The notes under the pieces were generated by a model that saw only the letters and a program-made list of their open reading frames with translations, was not told the DNA's origin and ran no database searches. Shown here piece after piece: positions 8,790 through 20,547 of a stretch of 64,000 nt of DNA. This DNA comes from Lomentospora prolificans (taxonomy: Eukaryota > Ascomycota > Sordariomycetes > Microascales > Microascaceae): the NCBI GenBank assembly GCA_029532625.1, contig JARFXM010000005.1:1364001-1428000 (forward strand). The letters run 5' to 3'. The position numbers and the translations under genes are program-made. How positions within the stretch are numbered: position 1 is the first letter of the stretch; each line of letters starts with the position of its first letter.

Positions 8790-10938
8790 ATGAGGCCCAC
8801 GCTCTCGCTCCTCATCGCCCAAGCGATAGCTCTCGCGTCCGCTGAGGTCGTATATGTTACTGATCTTACTATTTACACTGTCCTTGTACGTTCGTGCCTA
8901 TTCTCAACGCCATCTCGCGAGTCTTGCCAGCTGTCGTCCTGTCTCGGCGACCTAGTCGCTCATCGCTCTCTTCCTTGCTAATCAAGCCCCCAGGCATCAT
9001 GTGCCCAATATGCCGTATCCTCTGCAGTCATGGCCCAGACCTATGAGTCCTGCGGCGAGAATCCGACTGATCTACAATCCTGCGTCTGCACCAAGAATGG
9101 TATGATGAACCAGGTCCTGCAAACTATGTCGAAATCTCTTAGTTATTCGTGTGGCGAGACCGCCTCCGACGACCACACGAGCGCTTCTGTCGTTCTGAGT
9201 CAGTATTGTGACCCCGATGGCACCTACACCTTCGCAACCCCGACGACGAACCTAGTAGAGGAGTATCCGACCGATTACCCCGAGTTTTACAACTTGGCCC
9301 CCTGTGCGCAATATGGTGTGTCTATTGCTATGCAGTCAGTTGAATCAACCCCATAGGAGTTGCGTGATGTACACATAGAGCGATGCTGACATGCCCAATA
9401 GGACGATGGTACGCATTCCCGAGGGAGCGAGCTTACAGATGATTTGTTTCTAACCTGTCGATGTTATGTAGACCTACGATATCTGTCCCGAACCACCGAG
9501 CCTGCTCGCACCCTGCATTTGTGGCAAGAACCAAAACTCCCAGAGAGCTAGCCAGACCATCAGCAGTTCCGTTAAGTACTCATGCTCCAACAACGAAGAC
9601 ATCACGTCTGCCCAGGAATTCTTGGCTGCCTACTGTGCCATGACTGCTGGCACTACCTCGTTCCCGGCTCCCTCAAGCCCGCCAGGCGACAGTACGAACC
9701 GCCACCCTCCCCAGATGTTCTTCCCGCCAAAGAGCTCACGCTAATGACCTGATCAGTGACGTACTATATTTCTGCACTTCCTGAGTACAAGTCTCTTATT
9801 CCTTGTGCCCAATCTGGTGTGAACGATGCTCTTGCGATTGTATGTTTCAAGCATTTGATCCAACCAGGAACCCTTATACAAACTAATGATATGCCTTTAG
9901 CACTCGGCCGAATTCTGCCCTTCGGGTCCGCAAGCTTTCGGCTCTTGCGTCTGTCTCAAGACCGGCATGTCGAGTAGGGCCACGAGTCTACTATCCTCTT
10001 CCGTTCGATGGAACTGTGACTCGACGGCAAGGGATGATGTCCTCTCTGCCGTGTCAGTTTTCGAGTACTATTGCAGCGCCGTCAGGGGAGAAGTGACCCC
10101 GACTGGTGTCACAGAATCTAGTTCGTTACCCCCCCAAAGCTGCAAATCTGACTCATGTGCTAACGGCAGAATAGTCGCGCAAAACACCAACGGCACCCCT
10201 CGACAAACTGGCGGCTCGAGCGATAGCGGCGGCGGCGGCAACAACGACGGGATCTCTACTGGCTCTGGGAACAATAGTGACTCTGACGCTGACAGCGGTG
10301 GTGCGAACGTAGGCGCTATTGCAGGTGGTGTAGTCGGTGGGATTGGAGCACTCGCTATCGTTGGAATTGGGACCTTCTTTTTCATCCGCAAGAAGAAGAC
10401 TGATCAAGCTGCTGCTGCCGCCGCTGCCGCCGCGGTTCAGCCTTCCCCTTCGAACGATAAGCCTGAACTTGCCGGAACTCCCATTCACGCCATGCCTCCA
10501 TCGAGCCCTCGCCCTAGCATCGCAAACACTACTGTTTCGCACTTGAGTGGTCACTCCCCTACGCCGCAGTACGATCCCACGAACCCGCCGCCCATGCCCG
10601 AGCTTCAAGGGCTAGCAAAGCCCTATGCCGGAACCCCGCCGCCCATGCAGCCCGAATTGGCTGGGAACCAGGTGATGCCGCAAGAGCTTGCCGGCCATGG
10701 GTACGGTCAGGCGATACCCATGCAGACCTACAATCAGGGATATGGCTATCCCTCGCCACAAGCTGCCTCTCCATATCCTGCTTACCCGGGGCAACCGTCA
10801 CCACAGTCTCCCCAGGCCGGTTATTATGCACCCCAACAACCGCAGCAGGCCGCGCCTGTAGAGCTTGCCGGCTCATGGCAAGCAGGCCCTGTTCCTGGGT
10901 ACCAGGAACTTCCCACGCAATACCACAGCCGGCAATGA
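8790..10938 (+). CDS. Cysteine-rich triple-repeat type I membrane protein
   Basis: Exons 8790-8885, 8994-9334, a 7-nt micro-exon 9402-9408, 9472-9691, 9757-9839 and 9901-10938, with a probable further intron at 10121-10174. Product is about 576 aa, or 594 if that segment is retained. A signal peptide (about 1-19) precedes three repeats with the exact pattern C-x16-C-x9-C-x-C-x20-C-x(16-18)-C, starting near C35, C136 and C238. The first-to-second and later spacings are identical in all three copies, which fixes the exon structure. A Ser/Gly/Asn-rich stalk, one transmembrane helix (VGAIAGGVVGGIGALAIVGI then RKKK) and a proline-rich cytosolic tail with repeated ELAG motifs follow. It resembles CFEM-type fungal surface proteins but has six, not eight, cysteines per unit. 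Likely a cell-surface or wall-associated sensor or adhesin-like protein; the ligand is unknown. Confidence 0.85.
9402..9408 (+). other. 7-nt micro-exon
   Basis: Sequence GACGATG lies between an acceptor (aatag, ending 9401) and a donor (GTACGC, from 9409). It completes Gln and adds Thr-Met. Without it the frame breaks; with it the spacing between cysteines 1 and 2 of repeat 2 is 16 residues, as in repeats 1 and 3. Confidence 0.8.
10121..10174 (+). other. Probable 54-nt in-frame intron
   Basis: Donor GTTCGT, branch-like GCTAAC at 10159-10164 and acceptor AATAG ending 10174. It is a multiple of three with no stop, so retention would add 18 residues including two cysteines to the stalk. Confidence 0.6.
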
Positions 10939-11952
10939 TGACGACGATATGAAAAGAAGGATTTGAGGGGGGAAGAGTCGTACTTTTTTTCGTGTATATA
11001 CCTAATTCAGCATCGCACGGGGTCGGATTTTGCGTTAGACAAGCACGCTTTCGGTGGTTTTGTGGTTTGCATTTTGGCCGCTTGTCAAACAATAGAATTC
11101 GCTGGAGGGAGATTGAGAAGATAGGAAAAGAAGTGCGGGACGGCACATGTCCCCGGCCATTGATATCCGTGGATTATAACGTTTGACGTCAACCCGAGTT
11201 AGGAACAAATAACAGCGTCATGAACTATTATTAAACAAGATTCATGAGTAGAGCTGAAATCTGAAAATGCTGCTATGCGAGGAGTTTCAAAAGTGCCGTA
11301 AAAAAGCTCGAGAATGGGTCAGTGGCTTCTATCAATAGGATTCTGAGACAACCTCTCTGAGCAGGGCTCCTCCGGCCGAGTCGTGCTGCGGCCCGCCGGT
11401 GTTCTCGGTCTTTTTAAGAATGGGTGGCGCGTCGGGTTGCACTCGCCCGAGCCAGTTCGAGGTCACATGATAGTCTCGGGCCATATTTCATATTACATAA
11501 GATCTCTGGCATCTGTGGGGTTTCCTCTCATTGGTCCAAAGACCAAAGCAGTCACCTCGTTGCTCTGGTGGGTCCCAGTCCAAGACTCCCCTGCGTCAAA
11601 GAACCAACAGCAGCCTCGCGACCTTTTGCAAACAGTGAAGATTTGTTGTGGAGTGCAATCATCAAATGCACCTGTGGTTGTGATCTAGACACCTGATCTC
11701 TGTTGGAATAGATCACTGCTACTACTTGGCTAGACTTTCAGATCACGACTATTGCAAAGGAAATCCTTGAACGGCAGGATTTCTTTTTCTCCGTCTTGCG
11801 TGTTGTGGTTTCCCCACGATCCTCTTTCACCATCACAACGGTCAACACCCGACACAACCATTTCACCTCCATCGCATCCAAAACCCATCATTGATTGCAT
11901 CCATTCTCTCCAATACTGATGCTTTAATTCAATCGTCCGATATCAAATAAAA
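10939..11952. other. Intergenic, upstream of the TPR gene
   Basis: 3' end of the cysteine-repeat gene and promoter plus leader of the TPR gene. The last 200 nt (11750-11950) are pyrimidine-rich with many CCA/TCA runs, typical of fungal leaders. No gene seen. Confidence 0.5.
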
Positions 11953-14900
11953 ATGGCGGTAGCCGACTTAGGCTACATTGCCGGGCACTTGGGCCTCGCG
12001 CAGGATGGCCTCACCTCCCTTGCCGCTGACCCGAACCTGAGCAGCCTGCTCAAAGCCGTCGAGGCAAAGGCCCACGAATTTGATAGCCTATATTCAGAGA
12101 AGCTGCGCGTGGATATCGAGCTCGAGAATGCTGTTGTTGGATCCGAGGCGAGATGTCAAAGCTTCAAGGCGACCGCGGATAAGGCCATGAAGGAGGTGGA
12201 GGAGGTGCGACAAAAGCTCAGGGAAGAAGGTGCGCCTCGTTCATGATTCATCATTTCCATATCTCTCAGCAAGTGCGCTTCCCGGTAAGCATGTACTAAC
12301 TGCGTTTTCACTCGCATAGAATCTACGCGACAAACTCTCCAGAACGAACTCCAGTCAGTCAAATCTCGATCCTCCGAGTACGATTCCGAAATTACCACAC
12401 TCAAGGACCAGATTGAATCGCTCCAGGCTTCGAACCGCACGAATATGGCCCTTCTCGAGTCTCGAAATGCGAGAGACGACCAGCTCTCAGAGGAGCTCTC
12501 TAAACAGCACCAGAAGAATGTGCAACTCAATAAGGAAATCACCACCCTCCAACAAAATGTTCAAGCCGCCCAGGCGGCCGCAAACACTGCTAAATACCGA
12601 GCCGAGTCTTTGCAGCAGCAACTAGACCTTGCTCGCCGTAGCGGCGAGTGGTTCGAGAACGAGCTCAAGACCAAGACTGAAGAGGCGCTCAAGTACCGCA
12701 AGGAGAAGGGCGCACGCATCGCCGAGCTCCAGCGCCAGAATGAAGAGGCCAAGGCTGACATAGAGTCCCTGAAGCGCGGCGAGCAACAGCTTCGTCAAAG
12801 ACTTGAAGCTGCTCAATCCAAGGCAGATGAGGCTCTGGTCAAGGTTCAACAGCAACAGGAGGCATTCGCTCGCACGGAGGAGAGCTACAAGAAGGAGCTT
12901 GAGAACCAGAGGCGTCTCGTCGAGATGTCTGATCAGCTTACAAGGAAACATCAGGACCGTGTTCAGGAGATGGAGCTCGAAAAGGAGCGGATGCGCGATA
13001 ACTACGAGAACGAGATTCGACGAGTCCGTCTCGATCTAGAGCGCGAGCGACAGACTGTTACTGAGCTTGAAGAACGCATTCAGCAGCTTGAGGGTGAGGT
13101 TGACGAGCTCCAGGCTCGCGCTCAGCATGAACCTCATGCCGTCGCCGCCTCCCCCTCTGCCCCTCAGACGCCTCGTGCCAACGGTTCCGTCCTCGGCCGC
13201 GCCCTGTCACCTTTTGCTACCCCCGGCTCGATCCGTAGCAAGACGACGATCACGGCCACTCAGGCCCTTGATGAGGTCTTCAAGCTCAAGGGACAGCTGG
13301 CAGGAGAGAAGCGACGCAACCAACAGCTTTCTGACGAGCTCGACCAAGTCCTCGCTACACTCGAGGCCAAGGCGCCCCAGATTAACGAACTCCAGTCCGA
13401 GAACGAATCCCTCCGAGCCGAGCTCAATCACATGTCACACTTATCAGAGCAGAGCCACGAGGAACGTGACATCGCGAAGCGAGCTGCAAGGAAGGCAGAA
13501 AGTTCTCTGGCTAACGCCCAGATGGAGGGCAAGATCCTTCGAACCCAACTGCGGGATCTTAGCACTCAGATCCAGATGCTCGTCTTCAATATGCATGCCC
13601 GCGAGAAAGGCCTCAATCAGCTTACCGAAGAAGACAAATACCGTCTTGAGCAGCTTTCAAAGGGCGAGGTTACTGAAGACGCCCTCGCGGATATGTCTGA
13701 TACCCATCAGTTCATCACTCAGAAGTTTGTTGTCTTCAAGGATATTAAGGAGCTGCAGGAGAAGAACCAGGAGCTTCTTCGCGTCACCCGAGAGTTGGCC
13801 GAGCAGATGGAGAGTGAAGAGGCGCTCGCGGCGAAGCACAAGGCTGCCGAGGACCATAAAGCTGTTCAGCGTCTTGAGCAAGATTTGGTCAACCTCAACG
13901 ACGAAGCCCAGTCCCTCAAGGCCACTATGGAGTCATACAAGGCGGAGAGGGATATGTTCCGACGGCTTCTTCAACAGAAGGCGAGCGCAGGAGAGTTGGC
14001 TTCAGTGCTTGGAGGCTCCCTCAACGATGATCAGCGGCCGCCGCTTGCCAGCATCGAGACTAGTGCCGACGAACATGAGGCGGTTTCATCTGCTGCTCTT
14101 CGACAATTGGAGGCCACCTTTGACAATTACCGCAATGAGCAGGACATGGTCCGCCAGACCATGCGGGACCAAGTCGATAGGTTGTCCAACGAGAAGACGT
14201 CCCTGCAGGCTGAGGTTGTTAAGCTCTCAAGCCAACTCACCCTTGCATCCGAACGATATGACATGCTCCATGCCAACTTTGTTGCGCTCCAGGGCGAGCA
14301 AACCGAATTGCAGAAGCGCAATCAGTCCTTGTCTGAAACCGCCGCGAAGCAGGACATTCGAACCCAGCAGGTTGCCGAGGAGCTGGTGGAGACTCGAGAG
14401 CTCCTAGAATCCACTCGCAATGAAGCGGCTAACCTAAAGGCAGAGAAGAACCTTTGGAAGGATATCCAGGATCGCTTGGGCAAGAGTAATGAGACGCTAA
14501 TGGAGGAAAAGGAGAGACTAAGCAGTCTCCTTGCCTCGCAGCAGTCGCTCATGAACGAGCGCGATATCGCTGAATCCGAAGCTCGTCGCAAATCCCAGGC
14601 CAGAATCGACAGTCTCGAATCGGAACTCAACGAGACGAAACGCAAACTTAATACCGAAGTCGAAGAGGGCAAGAAGCTTCAGCTTCGGAAGGAATTCGAT
14701 TCACAGCAGTCGCAAAAGCGTATTGACGAGCTTACCAGCACACTAAGCCAAGCGCGCGAGGAGCTCGTTCGCGCAACGACCGCTCGTGATCATCTGCAAG
14801 CGCGCGCCGACGAACTCACGATCAACCTTCGAAACGCCGAGGAACGTGTGGGCCGTCTGCAACCGCGCCCCACGCCCCGTCCAGGTATGCCTGTCGAGCC

Positions 14901-17900
14901 GGACAACACCCAGGAGGAACGCGAACAGGAGCTTCAGAATCTTGCCGACCAAGTCTCAGATCTCAAGCGCGACCTGGAACTCGCGCAGACGCAGCTTGAA
15001 AATGCCAAGAACCAAGCCGAGAGATTTAGGGAGCTCAGTCAGGCGCATGAGGAGGCGCTCGCTGATCTAACAGCGTCCCAGGAGGAAGCCCGCCAAGAAA
15101 TTGACAACATTTTGGGTGAGAAGGATGCTCGGATCAAGGAACTGGAGCAGAAGGCTGAGGAGCTCTCTTCTGAATTAGCCAACTCCAACACTCAGCTCTC
15201 GACCCTTCGTGATGCTCAAGGGGAAGTGGCGAGGCGGTTCGAAGACGAGAAGCATATCCTCGAGGACGAGATCAAGAGACTCAAGGATGATGCGGAGAGA
15301 TACTCAGAGTCTGCCAAGTTCCACCAACAGGACTTGCGAGCCCAGGCCGAGATCGCGACCAAGGCGCAGCGAGACTATGAGGAAGAGTTGGTCAAACATG
15401 CTGAGGCAGCAAAGCTTCTCCAGTCTCTGCGGACGGAGCATAACCAGTTGAAGAGCGAAACTGCCTCTCTCAAGGCTGCTGCTGATTCTGCCAAGGCTGC
15501 TCTGGCTCAGAATGTGACTTCATGGGAGGAGCGCCGACAGCAGCTCGAACGCGAAATTGAAGAACTCAACGCCCGCCGAGAAGACACCAATGCCCAGAAC
15601 CGCCTTCTGCACCAGCAGCTGGAGGGCGTCACGGCACAAATCAGCGCCCTTCAGCAGAATAGGCTTCAGACTTATGACGACAACGAAGAAGCAACAGGAC
15701 CTGTTCCTGACATTGAAGGACTCCGTGAGCTAAACAGCTATCTGCGTCGCGAGAAAGAAATCCTCGAGGTGCAGCACGAGACTAGGCTCCAAGAGTGCAA
15801 GCGGCTGCAGCAACAGCTTGAGTATGCGCAGTCGCAGCTCGACGAAGCCCGGCTCAAGCTTGATCAAGAGCGCAGATCACAAGCGGAGAGCGGCAGAAAT
15901 TCCCTGTCCCACCAGGACCTCATGGCTAAGCTTAACGAACTCAACCTGTACCGTGAGAGTAGTGCCACCCTGCGCAACGAGCTGGCGCAAGCTAAAGCAC
16001 AGCTCACGGATAAGAACGCCAAGATTGCCGAGCTCGAGGCTAAAATACAGCCCCTTGAATCCCAAATCGATGCCCTGCAGACCGAGAAGACTTTCCTGCA
16101 GGATGAACTCAAGCAGATCCAAGAGGATCGTGACCGCTGGCAGAAGAGAACCGAGGATATCTTGACGAAGTACGGCCGAGTTGACGCCGCCGAACTTGAG
16201 CAACTGAAGGAGAATATCGCAACGCTCGAAGCCGAACGAGACGCCCTCAAGGGTACCGAAGAACCTCTCAAGGCTAAGGTTACGGAACTTGAAGGTGTCA
16301 TTGAAACGGAACGGAACAACTGGCAGACTACCCGCCAGAAACTAGTGGAGCAATTCAAGGAGCGATCCCGAAAGCTTACGGGTGAGAGGAATGAGGCGAT
16401 TCAGCGAGGAAACGAGTTACAGTCTCAGCTCGATACCGCAAACGAGCAGGTCAGCAACTCCACCCAGCAGATAACCACTATCACTACGGAACTCGAGACG
16501 GCGAAACAGGAGAAGTTCCAGCTCGAGAAGCAGATTATTGAATTCCAGCACACTGTGCAGTCTCTCAGGGAGCAGGCCGCTGCGAACTCCAATACTCCTA
16601 TTCAGACCGTCGTTACGGGAGAACAGCCATCCTCGGATGGCATCGTTCAGGAGCTGGAGCAGAGGCTCGCGCTCGTTAAGGAAGAGCTTGACGTCGTGAA
16701 CGGCCAGAAAGCAGATGCCGAGGCCGAGCTGGCAAATCTCCGCTCGCAACTTCAGTCTACCGTTGCCGAGCGTGATCAGGCTCTTGAGCAGGCTCGCGCA
16801 GGCATCGAGGCGGTTGAAGGGCAGCCGGTGGCGCGGCCTGCTCCTGGAGGCGAAATGACGGATGAGCAGAAGAAGGCGTTCGAAGAAAGGATCCAGGCTG
16901 CTGAAGCCAAGGTTGCAGAATACGAGGCAAGAGCCGTGGAAGCGGAGAACAGGGTTGAGCAGACTATTAAGCAGCGCAGTGATAAGATGCGAGATGCTCT
17001 CAATAATAAGCTCCGGACCGCCCGGGCCGAAATGGAGGAAGGTTTCAAGGCGAAGGAAGAGGAGTTTGAAGCTCAGAAGGCCGAATGGAAGACGGTTGAG
17101 AAGGAGTTGAGGTTGAAACTCGAGCAGGAGAGGATTATCAAGGCTGCCGAGGGTGGACCGGCTCCAGCCGCCGGAGATAATGCCGACAACACACAAGTCC
17201 CCGCCACCCCGGCGACGCCGTCGGCGCATCCCCCTTCGACACCAACTACGACAGGCACTCCCGCTGGCGATTTCTCACAATTATCGGATGCCGATCTCCG
17301 AAAGCTGCTGTTGACGCATGCCACGGCCAAGTCGATCTTCTCCAACAATCTCAAGAAGCGATTGGATGCAGAATCTGCCAAGATCAAGACGGAACTCGAG
17401 CAGACGCTGAAGGGCGAGTATGAGGGCAAGGTTGCTCAGGCGCGAGAGCAGGGCCAAATGATGGAGCAGAAGAAAGCGACGGTCAAGATCAATATGACGG
17501 AGAACAAGTTCAGGGCGGCACAGGCCAAGCTTGGCGTTGTTCAAGCAGCTGCACAGGAGACGCCGCAGAAGCCAGTTGGCGAGGTCTGGGAGATTGCGCA
17601 GAAGGCGAAACCGGCTCCTCATCCTGCGCCCCAGCCCGGAATGGTCAGACAAGGCTCCACCGCGGGCGTCCCGGCATCCCCCGTCCCAAGTACCCCTGTG
17701 GCCGCGTCTACAGCAGCGACACCCGGTAAGTCGCAACGTTCGGATCAGGCTCGCTTGAAGGTGAGAACTAACGCAAGATCCTTAGGTCTCAACGGGTCGA
17801 CTCCTGCTACCGGACAAAGGGGACCCAGCGGTGTCGCCAGACCCCCTCCCTCTCAAGTTCAGACACCAAGCACGCTTCCTAATCCTTTCGCTGCCTCTCC

Positions 17901-18012
17901 AGCTACGGGGTCGGCAGTCCCTAACCCGTTTTCGCTCCCACGACCGCCGATGCAGCAACAGGTGCAGCAACAGCAATCCGCTCAAGCCCAACCTCAAGTT
18001 CCTCAGCCTGGC

Positions 18013-18047
<35 letters not shown>

Positions 18048-18444
18048 TCAGCAGCAGGCCGGTGGTGTCCAAGCTGCAGCGACGCAAAAGCCTCAACAAC
18101 AACAGCAGCAGCAACAGCAAACAGGGAAATCCCAGCTGCAACAACCGCGACCCTCGTCGTTGCCCCAACCACCGCCCCAACAGCAAGCTGGAAGAGGGCA
18201 AAGTTCCCTCCCCGTTCCTCGCGGTGGCCATCGAGGTGGAAGGGGAGGAGGCCCTTATATACCGCCCCAGCGCAATGCTAGCGGTGGTGCAGCCGAACGA
18301 GGCGGCGGCAATACTCGAGGTCGTGGCGGACACGGTCGTGGCGGACTAAACCCTGGTGCCTCCGATTTCCAACCGGGCAACAAGCGGCCTCGCCCTGATT
18401 CAGAAGCTGGCAGTGGGGCGAAGAGGGCACGGGGATCGCACTAG
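11953..18444 (+). CDS. Nuclear-basket nucleoporin Mlp1/TPR
   Basis: Exons 11953-12229, 12320-17725 and 17786-18444; 6342 nt, 2113 aa. Yeast Mlp1 and metazoan TPR are of similar size. Both introns are canonical; the second (GTAAGT, CTAAC, TTAG) is 60 nt and in frame. Residues 1 to about 1700 are almost unbroken heptad-type coiled coil rich in Glu, Gln, Leu, Lys and Arg, interrupted by a Pro/Ser/Thr linker near residue 395 (P-S-A-P-Q-T-P). Past about 1720 the protein becomes low-complexity: Pro/Ala/Thr linkers, a short helical block, a polyglutamine tract coded by nine CAG codons and more, and an Arg/Gly-rich tail. The family lines the nuclear basket and acts in mRNA export quality control, SUMO-protease tethering and spindle-checkpoint protein docking. 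I see no alternative assignment for this length and architecture. Confidence 0.93.
17726..17785 (+). other. 60-nt in-frame intron in the TPR gene
   Basis: Donor GTAAGT, branch CTAAC at 17778-17782 region and acceptor TTAG ending 17785. Its length is a multiple of three and it has no stop codon, so it is easily missed as coding. Splicing joins T-P-G to L-N-G in a Pro/Thr-rich linker. Confidence 0.85.
18019..18057 (+). repeat. CAG trinucleotide repeat (polyglutamine)
   Basis: Nine uninterrupted CAG codons (18019-18045), then CAT and three more CAG, coding a Gln run in the TPR C-terminal region. A second, CAA/CAG-mixed Gln run lies at about 18094-18120. Confidence 0.95.
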
Positions 18445-18953
18445 GAGCTGCGAGGGTGACGACGTTCAATTGGAGGTGGAACGACTGAGAAGGATACTGT
18501 CATTGATGAATTCTCCCTTGGTCCGGACTGGATGGGCGGGTTCTATTTTCTGAGTCCTCCGCTATTTCCTTTTTCTCTTTTCCCTTTTATTCTTTTCTTT
18601 TTTTTTTTTTTGGTTCTTTTTCTTCTCGATTCGTTTGGCGTCGTTCCAATTCGGTGACTAGGGGGACCTCGGAGCAGGCATGAAGGAGAGCGGAGCCTTG
18701 AAGCGACAAAGACATGGGAGGTTGTAAGAATACTATGTACTCGAGTGTATTCAGATTAGCTTGGGTGGGCATCACGGACTTTAAAAAAGACTATTTCATT
18801 TGTTTCCATTCATATACACACATCCTATCCCATCCCATCCCACATCCTATGCCATCCCATGTGAACTCTTGAGATGTCTAACGGAGTCGAAGAGAAAACC
18901 TTAATGGAACCATCGCCTTCCTCAAAGTCACGATATTCCTGGCCGCATGCTTC
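18445..18953. other. Convergent 3' region TPR / acetyltransferase
   Basis: Contains a T-run of about 17 at 18597-18611 and a CATCC/CATCCCAT-type repeat patch at 18821-18860. No gene; both neighbours end here. Confidence 0.6.
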
Positions 18954-19695
18954 TTATTCCCGAGGTTCGAGATCCATGCGAAGAAGCATGCCAGGCCACT
19001 CATCCGCCATAAACTCGCCGACCTCTCGGAAGCCCTGGCGCTTGTAGTACCTATCCCAAGTTAGCTTTCTCTCTTAATGTTGTCAATCCCCGCACCCTTC
19101 CTTTCATCAGACTGTCGAGCCAAGGGGGGAAGAGCAAAGTTTTGGATGAAACCACGTACGAGACAAGCTTGCCCTCGTTCCCCGCCCAACAATCCACATA
19201 AACCACCTTCTTCCCCAACTCCGTCGCCAACTCCACCACCTTCGCCACAAGCTCGGCCCCAGCCCCCTTCCTCCTCTCCTCCGGCGCCGCAAAATTGGTC
19301 ACCAAGATATGCAAATAAAGATGATCCGCCGCCTTGCTCACCTCCTCCTTAAACTGCGGCTTCGTGGCCACGTACTCGGGAAACCAGGCATCCTTGGCGT
19401 CGGCGATGCCGACGACGACCACAGACTCGGCATCCTCGGCCTCGGGCTCCGGGGAGGGTTCCACGGACTCGGCGGCGTAGGCCCACACGCCGGGACCGGA
19501 GGCCGTCTCGCGGTAGGTGTGGAGCTGGGCGAAGAGGTCGGAGAGGGTGGACAGGAATTTGGCGCGTTGCGAGAAGGGCGTGGAGCCCCATTGGGCGGCG
19601 GAGCCGACGGAGGCGAGGAAGGGGAGGGCGGAGTCGAAGGCGGAGATGAGGGTGGGGAGGTCGGAGGTTGTGGCGGGGCGGATTTGGAGGGGCAT
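18954..19695 (-). CDS. GNAT-family N-acetyltransferase
   Basis: Two exons on the minus strand, 19695-19160 and 19050-18954, with a GTACGT donor and GGATAG acceptor; 633 nt, 210 aa. The N-terminus M-P-L-Q-I-R-P-A-T-T-S-D-L-P is the typical first GNAT strand and helix. An acidic loop (about 85-95) precedes motif A, where V-T-N-F-A-A-P-E-E-R-R-K-G-A-G-A holds the acetyl-CoA-binding R-x-x-G-x-G/A signature. The terminal Y-K-R-Q-G-F block, restored only after splicing, is the conserved GNAT motif B, so the junction is well supported. It transfers acetyl from acetyl-CoA to an unknown amine, probably a small molecule or polyamine-like substrate. No targeting signal is seen. Confidence 0.87.
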
Positions 19696-20547
19696 GGTTG
19701 GTGGTTCCCGGGGCGGGGGAAAGCTTTCCTGGAATGGGGTTTATGGGAGGGCGGGACTGGTGAAAGGCCGGGTATTGGTTGGCTTGAATGAAGTTGTTTG
19801 TGTGTTGGGTTGGCGGTGGATATGGGCGACGAGGAGGATGGAAGGGAAGTGGGTTGGTGTAAGTGGTGATGGAGGCCAAAAAGGATAATTTTGAGCTCGA
19901 TTGTCTGTCAAAGCACGTCAAGATTTTGCCGAGAGATCAACGTACCCGAGCCTTGACGAGGGGCCAAAAAAAAAAAAAAAAGCAGCGCTCGATTAGGCAG
20001 GTCGATGATGGGCGCTCACAAGAGGGAGAGCCCGTTGGTCTTACGTCAAGTAGACACGCGATCGACCAGAAAAACCTTACCATGGCTTGCTTTCCACCCG
20101 CTGCAAGGTTACGGAAACGACCCTGACTTGATAGCCCTTGACTGCTTCGACGAGGCCTTTTTACTTTCCTGCGTCGTTGCCAGCCTGGCTGAGGCTGAAG
20201 CCCAGGTTAGCTGCTGGCTGTTCACTCAGAGCAAGAAGATTATAAGTCGACCAATATGGGATAAATCAAAGGTCTCTCTTCCAGTACCAAGATGTAATCC
20301 TGTGTAAAACAAAAAAATAATATGGCGAGTAGAGATAATATATATCCCTCTCCAAACCCCATGAAATCGGAATAAACAAAATCCAAGAGCTCCGACGACC
20401 ATGCATGTATGCGCCCGTATGATCCTGAGGCCCGAGGCTGTCCCGCCTATACTTTTAAAAAACATGCGCGGGAATATCAACAAAATGACAACTGCATCCA
20501 AGCCCAATATATCATACGGAACAATTAATCCCCCCCAAAAAAAAAAT
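19696..20547. other. Intergenic, upstream of the acetyltransferase
   Basis: Promoter of the acetyltransferase (reading leftwards) and 3' region of the gene at 20548. It holds an A16 tract at 19966-19981. No gene recognised. Confidence 0.5.

Noticed and set aside
13067..14407. 446-residue plus-strand frame overlapping the TPR gene in another frame
   Set aside because: Ser/Arg-rich out-of-frame shadow of the coiled-coil; overlapping genes of this size are not expected.
16417..17229. 270-residue minus-strand frame inside the TPR gene
   Set aside because: Leu/Arg-rich antisense reading of a coiled-coil coding region, not an independent gene.
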